Below, in pieces: positions 52,212-64,000 of a stretch of 64,000 nucleotides of DNA. This DNA comes from Auanema rhodensis. Lineage: Eukaryota > Nematoda > Chromadorea > Rhabditida > Rhabditidae. Location of the stretch: NCBI GenBank assembly GCA_964057225.1, contig OZ059896.1, positions 20,332,501 through 20,396,500 of the forward strand. Direction: 5' to 3'. The translations under genes and the position numbers were made by a program. The notes beneath the pieces were generated by a model, which saw only the letters and a list, made by a program, of their open reading frames with translations, ran no database searches and was not told the DNA's origin. Every line of letters starts with the position of its first letter. The stretch's first letter is position 1.

Positions 52212-55200
52212 TGGACAATGTTATTCAACGAAAAAATTATTCCTTCAGGGTGAAAATCGAGGATATAAGTGTGAACTTATATCAGTTGATATCTCGGTGC
52301 ATTTTTAAGCTAGCGCAAATCTGATAACAGAGATCGACGCAGCTTAAAAATCCGCATCGAATGCACTATACTACATTGAGAAACGCTTGATACAAAAATT
52401 AGTTATGATCGTTTGAAAAATGATGCATTAGTGTATGTTGAGTTTCCATGTACACTCAACATTGCTTCCAAAAACATTTTGACAAAAATTTTTTCGAAAA
52501 ATTTCAAAATAATTTAGCAAAAGTAGATGTTTTTAGATCCCTTTATTCAAGGCAAAGACGATGGACAATGTTATTCAACGAAAAAATTAATTCTTCAGGG
52601 TGAAAATCGAGGATATAAGTGTGAACTTATATCAGTTGATATCTCGGTGCATTTTTAAGCTAGCGCAAATCTGATAACACAGATCGACGCAGCTTAAAAA
52701 TCCGCATCGAATGCACTATACTACATTGAGAAACGCTTGATACAAAAATTAGTTATGATCGTTTGAAAAATGATGCATTAGTGTATGTTGAGTTTCCATG
52801 TACACTCAACATTGCTTCCAAAAACATTTTGACAAAAATTTTTTCGAAAAATTTCAAAATAATTTAGCAAAAGTAGATGTTTTTAGATCCCTTTATTCAA
52901 GGCAAAGACGATGGACAATGTTATTCAACGAAAAAATTAATTCTTCAGGGTGAAAATCGAGGATATAAGTGTGAACTTATATCAGTTGATATCTCGGTGC
53001 ATTTTTAAGCTAGCGCAAATCTGATAACACAGATCGACGCAGCTTAAAAATCCGCATCGAATGCACTATACTACATTGAGAAACGCTTGATACAAAAACT
53101 AGTTATGATCGTTTGAAAAATGATGCATTAGTGTATGTTGAGTTTCCATGTACACTCAACATTGCTTCCAAAAACATTTTGACAAAAATTTTTTCGAAAA
53201 ATTTCAAAATAATTTAGCAAAAAGTAGATGTTTTTAGATTCCTTTTTTCAAGGCAAAGACAATGGACAATGTTATTCAACGAAAAAATTATTCCTTCAGG
53301 GTGAAAATCGAGGATATAAGTGTGAACTTATATCAGTTGATATCTCGGTGCATTTTAAAGCTAGCGCAAATCTGATAACACAGATCGACGCAGCTTAAAA
53401 ATCCGCATCGAATGCACTATACTACATTGAGAAACGCTTGATACAAAAATTAGTTATGATCGTTTGAAAAATGATGCATTAGTGTATGTTGAGTTTCCAT
53501 GTACACTCAACATTGCTTCCAAAAACATTTTGACAAAAATTTTTTCGAAAAATTTCAAAATAATTTAGCAAAAAGTAGATGTTTTTAGATTCCAGTTTTC
53601 AAGGCAAAGACGATGGACAATGTTATTCAACGAAAAAATTAATTCTTCAGGGTGAAAATCGAGGATAAAAGTGTGAACTTATATCAGTTGATATCTCGGT
53701 GCATTTTTAAGCTAGCGCAAATCTGATAACACAGATCGACGCAGCTTAAAAATCCGCATCGAATGCACTATACTACATTGAGAAACGCTTGATACAAAAA
53801 TTAGTTATGATCGTTTGAAAAATGATGCATTAGTGTATGTTGAGTTTCCATGTACACTCAACATTGCTTCCAAAAACATTTTGACAAAAATTTTTTCGAA
53901 AAATTTCAAAATAATTTAGCAAAAGTAGATGTTTTTAGATCCCTTTATTCAAGGCAAAGACGATGGACAATGTTATTCAACGAAAAAATTAATTCTTCAG
54001 GGTGAAAATCGAGGATATAAGTGTGAACTTATATCAGTTGATATCTCGGTGCATTTTTAAGCTAGCGCAAATCTGATAACACAGATCGACGCAGCTTAAA
54101 AATCCGCATCGAATGCACTATACTACATTGAGAAACGCTTGATACAAAAATTAGTTATGATCGTTTGAAAAATGATGCATTAGTGTATGTTGAGTTTCCA
54201 TGTACACTCAACATTGCTTCCAAAAACATTTTGACAAAAATTTTTTCGAAAAATTTCGAAATAATTTAGCAAAAAGTAGATGTTTTTAGATTCCTTTTTT
54301 CAAGGCAAAGACGATGGACAATGTTATTCAACGGAAAAAGTATTTCTTCAGGGTGAAAATCGAGGATATAAGTGTGAACTTATATCAGTTGATATCTCGG
54401 TGCATTTTTAAGCTAGCGCAAATCTGATAACACAGATCGACGCAGCTTAAAAATCCGCATCGAATGCACTATACTACATTGAAAAACGCTTAATACAAAA
54501 ATTAGTTATGATCGTTTGAAAAATGATGCATTAGTGTATGTTGAGTTTCCATGTACACTCAACATTGCTTCCAAAAACATTTTGACAAAAATTTTTTCGA
54601 AAAATTTCAAAATAATTTAGCAAAAAGTAGATGTTTTTAGATTCCTTTTTTCAAGGCAAAGACGATGGACAATGTTATTCAACGAAAAAATTATTCCTTC
54701 AGGGTGAAAATCGAGGATATAAGTGTGAACTTATATCAGTTGATATCTCGGTGCATTTTTAAGCTAGCGCAAATCTGATAACAGAGATCGACGCAGCTTA
54801 AAAATCCGCATCGAATGCACTATACTACATTGAGAAACGCTTGATACAAAAATTAGTTATGATCGTTTGAAAAATGATGCATTAGTGTATGTTGAGTTTC
54901 CATGTACACTCAACATTGCTTCCAAAAACATTTTGACAAAAATTTTTTCGAAAAATTTCAAAATAATTTAGCAAAAGTAGATGTTTTTAGATCCCTTTAT
55001 TCAAGGCAAAGACGATGGACAATGTTATTCAACGAAAAAATTAATTCTTCAGGGTGAAAATCGAGGATATAAGTGTGAACTTATATCAGTTGATATCTCG
55101 GTGCATTTTTAAGCTAGCGCAAATCTGATAACACAGATCGACGCAGCTTAAAAATCCGCATCGAATGCACTATACTACATTGAGAAACGCTTGATACAAA

Positions 55201-58200
55201 AATTAGTTATGATCGTTTGAAAAATGATGCATTAGTGTATGTTGAGTTTCCATGTACACTCAACATTGCTTCCAAAAACATTTTGACAAAAATTTTTTCG
55301 AAAAATTTCAAAATAATTTAGCAAAAAGTAGATGTTTTTAGATTCCTTTTTTCAAGGCAAAGACGATGGACAATGTTATTCAACGAAAAAATTATTCCTT
55401 CAGGGTGAAAATCGAGGATATAAGTGTGAACTTATATCAGTTGATATCTCGGTGCATTTTTAAGCTAGCGCAAATCTGATAACACAGATCGACGCAGCTT
55501 AAAAATCCGCATCGAATGCACTATACTACATTGAGAAACGCTTGATACAAAAACTAGTTATGATCGTTTGAAAAATGATGCATTAGTGTATGTTGAGTTT
55601 CCATGTACACTCAACATTGCTTCCAAAAACATTTTGACAAAAATTTTTTCGAAAAATTTCAAAATAATTTAGCAAAAAGTAGATGTTTTTAGATTCCTTT
55701 TTTCAAGGCAAAGACGATGGACAATGTTATTCAACGAAAAAATTATTCCTTCAGGGTGAAAATCGAGGATATAAGTGTGAACTTATATCAGTTGATATCT
55801 CGGTGCATTTTAAAGCTAGCGCAAATCTGATAACACAGATCGACGCAGCTTAAAAATCCGCATCGAATGCACTATAGTACATTGAGAAACGCTTGATACA
55901 AAAATTAGTTATGATCGTTTGAAAAATGATGCATTAGTGTATGTTGAGTTTCCATGTACACTCAACATTGCTTCCAAAAACATTTTGACAAAAATTTTTT
56001 CGAAAAATTTCAAAATAATTTAGCAAAAGTAGATGTTTTTAGATCCCTTTATTCAAGGCAAAGACGATGGACAATGTTATTCAACGAAAAAATTAATTCT
56101 TCAGGGTGAAAATCGAGGATATAAGTGTGAACTTATATCAGTTGATATCTCGGTGCATTTTCAAGCTAGCGCAAATCTGATAACACAGATCGACGCAGCT
56201 TAAAAATCCGCATCGAATGCACTATACTACATTGAGAAACGCTTAATACAAAAATTAGTTATGATCGTTTGAAAAATGATGCATTAGTGTATGTTGAGTT
56301 TCCATGTACACTCAACATTGCTTCCAAAAACATTTTGACAAAAATTTTTTCGAAAAATTTCGAAATAATTTAGCAAAAAGTAGATGTTTTTAGATTCCTT
56401 TATTCAAGGCAAAGACGATGGACAATGTTATTCAACGAAAAAATTAATTCTTTAGGGTGAAAATCGAGGATATAAGTGTGAACTTATATCAGTTGATATC
56501 TTGGTGCATTTTTAAGCTAGCGCAAATCTGATAACACAGATCGACGCAGCTTAAAAATCCGCATCGAATGCACTATACTACATTGAAAAACGCTTAATAC
56601 AAAAATTAGTTATGATCGTTTGAAAAATGATGCATTAGTGTATGTTGAGTTTCCATGTACACTCAACATTGCTTCCAAAAACATTTTGACAAAAATTTTT
56701 TCGAAAAATTTCAAAATAATTTAGCAAAAAGTAGATGTTTTTAGATTCCTTTATTCAAGGCAAAGACGATGGACAATGTTATTCAACGAAAAAATTAATT
56801 CTTCAGGGTGAAAATCGAGGATATAAGTGTGAACTTATATCAGTTGATATCTCGGTGCATTTTTAAGCTAGCGCAAATCTGATAACACAGATCGACGCAG
56901 CTTAAAAATCCGCATCGAATGCACTATACTACATTGAGAAACGCTTGATACAAAAATTAGTTATGATCGTTTGAAAAATGATGCATTAGTGTATGTTGAG
57001 TTTCCATGTACACTCAACATTGCTTCCAAAAACATTTTGACAAAAATTTTTTCGAAAAATTTCAAAATAATTTAGCAAAAAGTAGATGTTTTTAGATTCC
57101 TTTTTTCAAGGCAAAGACGATGGACAATGTTATTCAACGAAAAAATTATTCCTTCAGGGTGAAAATCGAGGATATAAGTGTGAACTTATATCAGTGGATA
57201 TCTCGGTGCATTTTTAAGCTAGCGCAAATCTGATAACAGAGATCGACGCAGCTTAAAAATCCGCATCGAATGCACTATACTACATTGAGAAACGCTTGAT
57301 ACAAAAATTAGTTATGATCGTTTGAAAAATGATGCATTAGTGTATGTTGAGTTTCCATGTACACTCAACATTGCTTCCAAAAACATTTTGACAAAAATTT
57401 TTTCGAAAAATTTCAAAATAATTTAGCAAAAGTAGATGTTTTTAGATCCCTTTATTCAAGGCAAAGACGATGGACAATGTTATTCAACGAAAAAATTAAT
57501 TCTTCAGGGTGAAAATCGAGGATATAAGTGTGAACTTATATCAGTTGATATCTCGGTGCATTTTTAAGCTAGCGCAAATCTGATAACACAGATCGACGCA
57601 GCTTAAAAATCCGCATCGAATGCACTATACTACATTGAGAAACGCTTGATACAAAAACTAGTTATGATCGTTTGAAAAATGATGCATTAGTGTATGTTGA
57701 GTTTCCATGTACACTCAACATTGCTTCCAAAAACATTTTGACAAAAATTTTTTCGAAAAATTTCAAAATAATTTAGCAAAAAGTAGATGTTTTTAGATTC
57801 CTTTTTTCAAGGCAAAGACGATGGACAATGTTATTCAACGAAAAAATTATTCCTTCAGGGTGAAAATCGAGGATATAAGTGTGAACTTATATCAGTTGAT
57901 ATCTCGGTGCATTTTAAAGCTAGCGCAAATCTGATAACACAGATCGACGCAGCTTAAAAATCCGCATCGAATGCACTATACTACATTGAGAAACGCTTGA
58001 TACAAAAATTAGTTATGATCGTTTGAAAAATGATGCATTAGTGTATGTTGAGTTTCCATGTACACTCAACATTGCTTCCAAAAACATTTTGACAAAAATT
58101 TTTTCGAAAAATTTCAAAATAATTTAGCAAAAAGTAGATGTTTTTAGATTCCAGTTTTCAAGGCAAAGACGATGGACAATGTTATTCAACGAAAAAATTA

Positions 58201-58522
58201 ATTCTTCAGGGTGAAAATCGAGGATATAAGTGTGAACTTATATCAGTTGATATCTCGGTGCATTTTTAAGCTAGCGCAAATCTGATAACACAGATCGACG
58301 CAGCTTAAAAATCCGCATCGAATGCACTATACTACATTGAGAAACGCTTGATACAAAAATTAGTTATGATCGTTTGAAAAATGATGCATTAGTGTATGTT
58401 GAGTTTCCATGTACACTCAACATTGCTTCCAAAAACATTTTGACAAAAATTTTTTCGAAAAATTTCAAAATAATTTAGCAAAAGTAGATGTTTTTAGATC
58501 CCTTTATTCAAGGCAAAGACGA
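52212..58522 (-). repeat. Cluster containing all seven 350-bp monomers
   Basis: Monomers 52212-52561, 52562-52911, 53614-53963, 54666-55015, 55718-56067, 57121-57470 and 58173-58522 read TTTAGCAAAAGTAGATG (one A fewer) and all carry AGATCCCTTT instead of AGATTCCTTT. The two changes are always together and occur nowhere else in the window. Spacing is 350, 1052, 1052, 1052, 1403 and 1052 bp, which points to a mainly three-monomer amplification unit. A second local marker, CAAAAACTAGTT (about 53094, 55552, 57653, 58705), lies in the same area. Confidence 0.92.
56419..57470 (-). repeat. Trimer cassette recurring along the right arm
   Basis: Order: CTTTAGGGTG/CTTGGTGC/TTGAAAAACG, then CTTCAGGG/CGCTTGATAC/TTTTTTC, then TTATTCCTTC/CAGAGATC. 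The same order is seen at 42735, 46596 and 63086. The match to 63086 has offset 6667 bp, which is 19 x 351 minus the two 350-bp monomers between them. Confidence 0.8.
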
Positions 58523-61500
58523 TGGACAATGTTATTCAACGAAAAAATTAATTCTTCAGGGTGAAAATCGAGGATATAAGTGTGAACTTATATCAGTTGA
58601 TATCTCGGTGCATTTTTAAGCTAGCGCAAATCTGATAACACAGATCGACGCAGCTTAAAAATCCGCATCGAATGCACTATACTACATTGAGAAACGCTTG
58701 ATACAAAAACTAGTTATGATCGTTTGAAAAATGATGTATTAGTGTATGTTGAGTTTCCATGTACACTCAACATTGCTTCCAAAAACATTTTGACAAAAAT
58801 TTTTTCGAAAAATTTCAAAATAATTTAGCAAAAAGTAGATGTTTTTAGATTCCTTTTTTCAAGGCAAAGACGATGGACAATGTTATTCAACGAAAAAATT
58901 ATTCCTTCAGGGTGAAAATCGAGGATATAAGTGTGAACTTATATCAGTTGATATCTCGGTGCATTTTTAAGCTAGCGCAAATCTGATAACAGAGATCGAC
59001 GCAGCTTAAAAATCCGCATCGAATGCACTATACTACATTGAGAAACGCCTAATACAAAAATTAGTTATGATCGTTTGAAAAATGATGCATTAGTGTATGT
59101 TGAGTTTCCATGTACACTCAACATTGCTTCCAAAAACATTTTGACAAAAATTTTTTCGAAAAATTTCAAAATAATTTAGCAAAAAGTAGATGTTTTTAGA
59201 TTCCAGTTTTCAAGGCAAAGACGATGGACAATGTTATTCAACGAAAAAATTAATTCTTCAGGGTGAAAATCGAGGATATAAGTGTGAACTTATATCAGTT
59301 GATATCTCGGTGCATTTTAAAGCTAGCGCAAATCTGATAACACAGATCGACGCAGCTTAAAAATCCGCATCGAATGCACTATACTACATTGAGAAACGCT
59401 TGATACAAAAATTAGTTATGATCGTTTGAAAAATGATGCATTAGTGTATGTTGAGTTTCCATGTACACTCAACATTGCTTCCAAAAACATTTTGACAAAA
59501 ATTTTTTCGAAAAATTTCAAAATAATTTAGCAAAAAGTAGATGTTTTTAGATTCCTTTATTCAAGGCAAAGACGATGGACAATGTTATTCAACGAAAAAA
59601 TTAATTCTTCAGGGTGAAAATCGAGGATATAAGTGTGAACTTATATCAGTTGATATCTCGGTGCATTTTTAAGCTAGCGCAAATCTGATAACACAGATCG
59701 ACGCAGCTTAAAAATCCGCATCGAATGCACTATACTACATTGAGAAACGCTTAATACAAAAATTAGTTATGATCGTTTGAAAAATGATGCATTAGTGTAT
59801 GTTGAGTTTCCATGTACACTCAACATTGCTTCCAAAAACATTTTGACAAAAATTTTTTCGAAAAAATTCAAAATAATTTAGCAAAAAGTAGATGTTTTTA
59901 GATTCCAGTTTTCAAGGCAAAGACGATGGACAATGTTATTCAACGAAAAAATTAATTCTTCAGGGTGAAAATCGAGGATATAAGTGTGAACTTATATCAG
60001 TTGATATCTCGGTGCATTTTTAAGCTAGCGCAAATCTGATAACACAGATCGACGCAGCTTAAAAATTCGCATCGAATGCACTATACTACATTGAGAAACG
60101 CTTGATACAAAAATTAGTTATGATCGTTTGAAAAATGATGCATTAGTGTATGTTGAGTTTCCATGTACACTCAACATTGCTTCCAAAAACATTTTGACAA
60201 AAATTTTTTCGAAAAATTTCGAAATAATTTAGCAAAAAGTAGATGTTTTTAGATTCCTTTTTTCAAGGCAAAGACGATGGACAATGTTATTCAACGGAAA
60301 AAGTATTTCTTCAGGGTGAAAATCGAGGATATAAGTGTGAACTTATATCAGTTGATATCTCGGTGCATTTTTAAGCTAGCGCAAATCTGATAACACAGAT
60401 CGACGCAGCTTAAAAATCCGCATCGAATGCACTATACTACATTGAGAAACGCTTAATACAGAAATTAGTTATGATCGTTTGAAAAATGATGCATTAGTGT
60501 ATGTTGAGTTTCCATGTACACTCAACATTGCTTCCAAAAACATTTTGACAAAAATTTTTTCGAAAAATTTCAAAATAATTTAGCAAAAAGTAGATGTTTT
60601 TAGATTCCAGTTTTCAAGGCAAAGACGATGGACAATGTTATTCAACGAAAAAATTAATTCTTCAGGGTGAAAATCGAGGATATATGTGTGAACTTATATC
60701 AGTTGATATCTCGGTGCATTTTTAAGCTAGCGCAAATCTGATAACACAGATCGACGCAGCTTAAAAATCCGCATCGAATGCACTATACTACATTGAGAAA
60801 CGCTTAATACAAAAATTAGTTATGATCGTTTGAAAAATGATGCATTAGTGTATGTTGAGTTTCCATGTACACTCAACATTGCTTCCAAAAACATTTTGAC
60901 AAAAATTTTTTCGAAAAATTTCAAAATAATTTAGCAAAAAGTAGATGTTTTTAGATTCCTTTTTTCAAGGCAAAGACGATGGACAATGTTATTCAACGAA
61001 AAAATTATTCCTTCAGGGTGAAAATCGAGGATATAAGTGTGAACTTATATCAGTTGATATCTCGGTGCATTTTTAAGCTAGCGCAAATCTGATAACACAG
61101 ATCGACGCAGCTTAAAAATCCGCATCGAATGCACTATACTACATTGAGAAACGCTTGATACAAAAATTAGTTATGATCGTTTGAAAAATGATGCATTAGT
61201 GTATGTTGAGTTTCCATGTACACTCAACATTGCTTCCAAAAACATTTTGACAAAAATTTTTTCGAAAAATTTCAAAATAATTTAGCAAAAAGTAGATGTT
61301 TTTAGATTCCTTTTTTCAAGGCAAAGACGATGGACAATGTTATTCAACGAAAAAATTATTCCTTCAGGGTGAAAATCGAGGATATAAGTGTGAACTTATA
61401 TCAGTTGATATCTCGGTGCATTTTTAAGCTAGCGCAAATCTGATAACACAGATCGACGCAGCTTAAAAATCCGCATCGAATGCACTATACTACATTGAGA

Positions 61501-63085
61501 AACGCTTGATACAAAAATTAGTTATGATCGTTTGAAAAATGATGCATTAGTGTATGTTGAGTTTCCATGTACACTCAACATTGCTTCCAAAAACATTTTG
61601 ACAAAAATTTTTTCGAAAAATTTCAAAATAATTTAGCAAAAAGTAGATGTTTTTAGATTCCATTTTTCAAGGCAAAGACGATGGACAATGTTATTCAACG
61701 AAAAAATTAATTATTCAGGGTGAAAATCGAGGATATAAGTGTGAACTTATATCAGTTGATATCTCGGTGCATTTTTAAGCTAGCGCAAATCTGATAACAC
61801 AGATCGACGCAGCTTAAAAATCCGCATCGAATGCACTATACTACATTGAGAAACGCTTAATACAAAAATTAGTTATGATCGTTTGAAAAATGATGCATTA
61901 GTGTATGTTGAGTTTCCATGTACACTCAACATTGCTTCCAAAAACATTTTGACAAAAATTTTTTCGAAAAATTTCAAAATAATTTAGCAAAAAGTAGATG
62001 TTTTCAGATTCCTTTATTCAAGGCAAAGACGATGGATAATGTTATTCAACGAAAAAATTAATTCTTCAGGGTGAAAATCGAGGATATAAGTGTGAACTTA
62101 TATCAGTTGATATCTCGGTGCATTTTTAAGCTAGCGCAAATCTGATAACACAGATCGACGCAGCTTAAAAATCCGCATCGAATGCACTATACTACATTGA
62201 GAAACGCTTGATACAAAAATTAGTTATGATCGTTTGAAAAATGATGCATTAGTGTATGTTGAGTTTCCATGTACACTCAACATTGCTTCCAAAAACATTT
62301 TGACAAAATTTTTTTCGAAAAATTTCGAAATAATTTAGCAAAAAGTAGATGTTTTTAGATTCCTTTTTTCAAGGCAAAGACGATGGACAATGTTATTCAA
62401 CGGAAAAAGTATTTCTTCAGGGTGAAAATCGAGGATATAAGTGTGAACTTATATCAGTTGATATCTCGGTGCATTTTTAAGCTAGCGCAAATCTGATAAC
62501 ACAGATCGACGCAGCTTAAAAATCCGCATCGAATGCACTATACTACATTGAGAAACGCTTAATACAAAAATTAGTTATGATCGTTTGAAAAATGATGCAT
62601 TAGTGTATGTTGAGTTTCCATGTACACTCAACATTGCTTCCAAAAACATTTTGACAAAAATTTTTTCGAAAAATTTCGAAATAATTTAGCAAAAAGTAGT
62701 TGTTTTTAGATTCCTTTTTTCAAGGCAAAGACGATGGACAATGTTATTCAACGGAAAAAGTATTTCTTCAGGGTGAAAATCGAGGATATAAGTGTGAACT
62801 TATATCAGTTGATATCTCGGTGCATTTTTAAGCTAGCGCAAATCTGATAACACAGATCGACGCAGCTTAAAAATCCGCATCGAATGCACTATACTACATT
62901 GAGAAACGCTTAATACAAAAATTAGTTATGATCGTTTGAAAAATGATGCATTAGTGTATGTTGAGTTTCCATGTACACTCAACATTGCTTCCAAAAACAT
63001 TTTGACAAAAATTTTTTCGAAAAATTTCGAAATAATTTAGCAAAAAGTAGATGTTTTTAGATTCCTTTATTCAAGGCAAAGACGA

Positions 63086-64000
63086 TGGACAATGTTATTC
63101 AACGAAAAAATTAATTCTTTAGGGTGAAAATCGAGGATATAAGTGTGAACTTATATCAGTTGATATCTTGGTGCATTTTTAAGCTAGCGCAAATCTGATA
63201 ACACAGATCGACGCAGCTTAAAAATCCGCATCGAATGCACTATACTACATTGAAAAACGCTTAATACAAAAATTAGTTATGATCGTTTGAAAAATGATGC
63301 ATTAGTGTATGTTGAGTTTCCATGTACACTCAACATTGCTTCCAAAAACATTTTGACAAAAATTTTTTCGAAAAATTTCAAAATAATTTAGCAAAAAGTA
63401 GATGTTTTTAGATTCCTTTATTCAAGGCAAAGACGATGGACAATGTTATTCAACGAAAAAATTAATTCTTCAGGGTGAAAATCGAGGATATAAGTGTGAA
63501 CTTATATCAGTTGATATCTCGGTGCATTTTTAAGCTAGCGCAAATCTGATAACACAGATCGACGCAGCTTAAAAATCCGCATCGAATGCACTATACTACA
63601 TTGAGAAACGCTTGATACAAAAATTAGTTATGATCGTTTGAAAAATGATGCATTAGTGTATGTTGAGTTTCCATGTACACTCAACATTGCTTCCAAAAAC
63701 ATTTTGACAAAGATTTTTTCGAAAAATTTCAAAATAATTTAGCAAAAAGTAGATGTTTTTAGATTCCTTTTTTCAAGGCAAAGACGATGGACAATGTTAT
63801 TCAACGAAAAAATTATTCCTTCAGGGTGAAAATCGAGGATATAAGTGTGAACTTATATCAGTTGATATCTCGGTGCATTTTTAAGCTAGCGCAAATCTGA
63901 TAACAGAGATCGACGCAGCTTAAAAATCCGCATCGAATGCACTATACTACATTGAGAAACGCTTAATACAAAAATTAGTTATGATCGTTTGAAAAATGAT
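63086..64000 (-). repeat. Last trimer cassette, cut by the window end
   Basis: Repeats the monomer order of 56419-57470 and ends 213 bp into its third monomer (63788-64000). It has one private change, ACAAAGATTT near 63710. The array clearly continues. Confidence 0.85.

Larger units (their letters stand above)
24358..64000 (-). repeat. Right arm of the same satellite array, inverted, 112 complete monomers plus two partials
   Basis: The same monomer, now on the opposite strand, running without interruption to the window edge. Monomer ends fall after the motif GCAAAGACGA at 24580, 24931, 25282 and so on to 63787. The arithmetic closes with seven 337-bp and seven 350-bp monomers: 39207 + 98 + 7 = 112 x 351. 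The variant spectrum overlaps that of the left arm but is not the same. From about 37.3 kb on, a T-to-C change at monomer + position 175 (read here as CGCTTGATAC instead of CGCTTAATAC) appears, then becomes common beyond 43 kb; I saw none in the left arm. No gene, RNA gene or insertion interrupts the array. The array continues past 64000. Confidence 0.98.

Noticed and set aside
1-64000. Assignment to a known satellite family or species
   Set aside because: Length and AT-richness resemble several insect and plant satellites, but I could not match the sequence to any family from memory. A search against satellite and repeat databases would decide.

Overview
The whole window is one satellite DNA array. 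It holds no gene, transposon, RNA gene or unique flank that I can see. Every base belongs to a tandem repeat with a 351-bp monomer (about 32% GC, counted on the first monomer). Walking the monomer phase from end to end gives 69 complete monomers on the + strand (1-24163), a cut monomer (24164-24357), an abrupt switch of orientation, another cut monomer (24358-24580), 112 complete monomers on the - strand (24581-63787) and a final partial. The count closes exactly when only two indel classes are allowed: 11 monomers of 337 bp and 7 of 350 bp. Both ends of the window lie inside the array.

The organism is a eukaryote with assembled heterochromatin-type satellite. The sequence does not name it. 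The monomer has more CpG than base composition predicts (13 seen, about 9 expected), which would fit a lineage with little CpG decay such as many invertebrates, but this is weak evidence. I do not recognise the family, and I cannot say whether it is centromeric, pericentromeric or subtelomeric.

Layout. 1-2106 is a nearly perfect trimer higher-order repeat present twice. 2458-5939 (ten monomers) recurs at 9099-12580, and each copy contains a 1390-bp tetramer present twice or nearly so. A seven-monomer order occurs at 6291-8619 and 17144-19472, and again in reverse orientation immediately right of the inversion junction at 24358-26686. The right arm has its own recent amplifications: a 1039-bp trimer pair (34030-36107), a ten-monomer block with a copy contracted by three monomers (36108-42032), an octamer with a copy expanded by three monomers (42033-48701), and a cluster of 350-bp monomers (52212-58522).

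How it works together. The pattern is what unequal exchange and gene conversion produce in a satellite: blocks differ by whole monomers, chimeric monomers join two neighbours, and variants spread locally. The 337-bp deletion monomers and their neighbour haplotype occur in both arms, so the inversion is younger than that variant. Within each monomer there are several perfect short dyads, one nested. The most notable object is the head-to-head junction at 24357/24358, which makes a very long inverted repeat with a 29-bp spacer.
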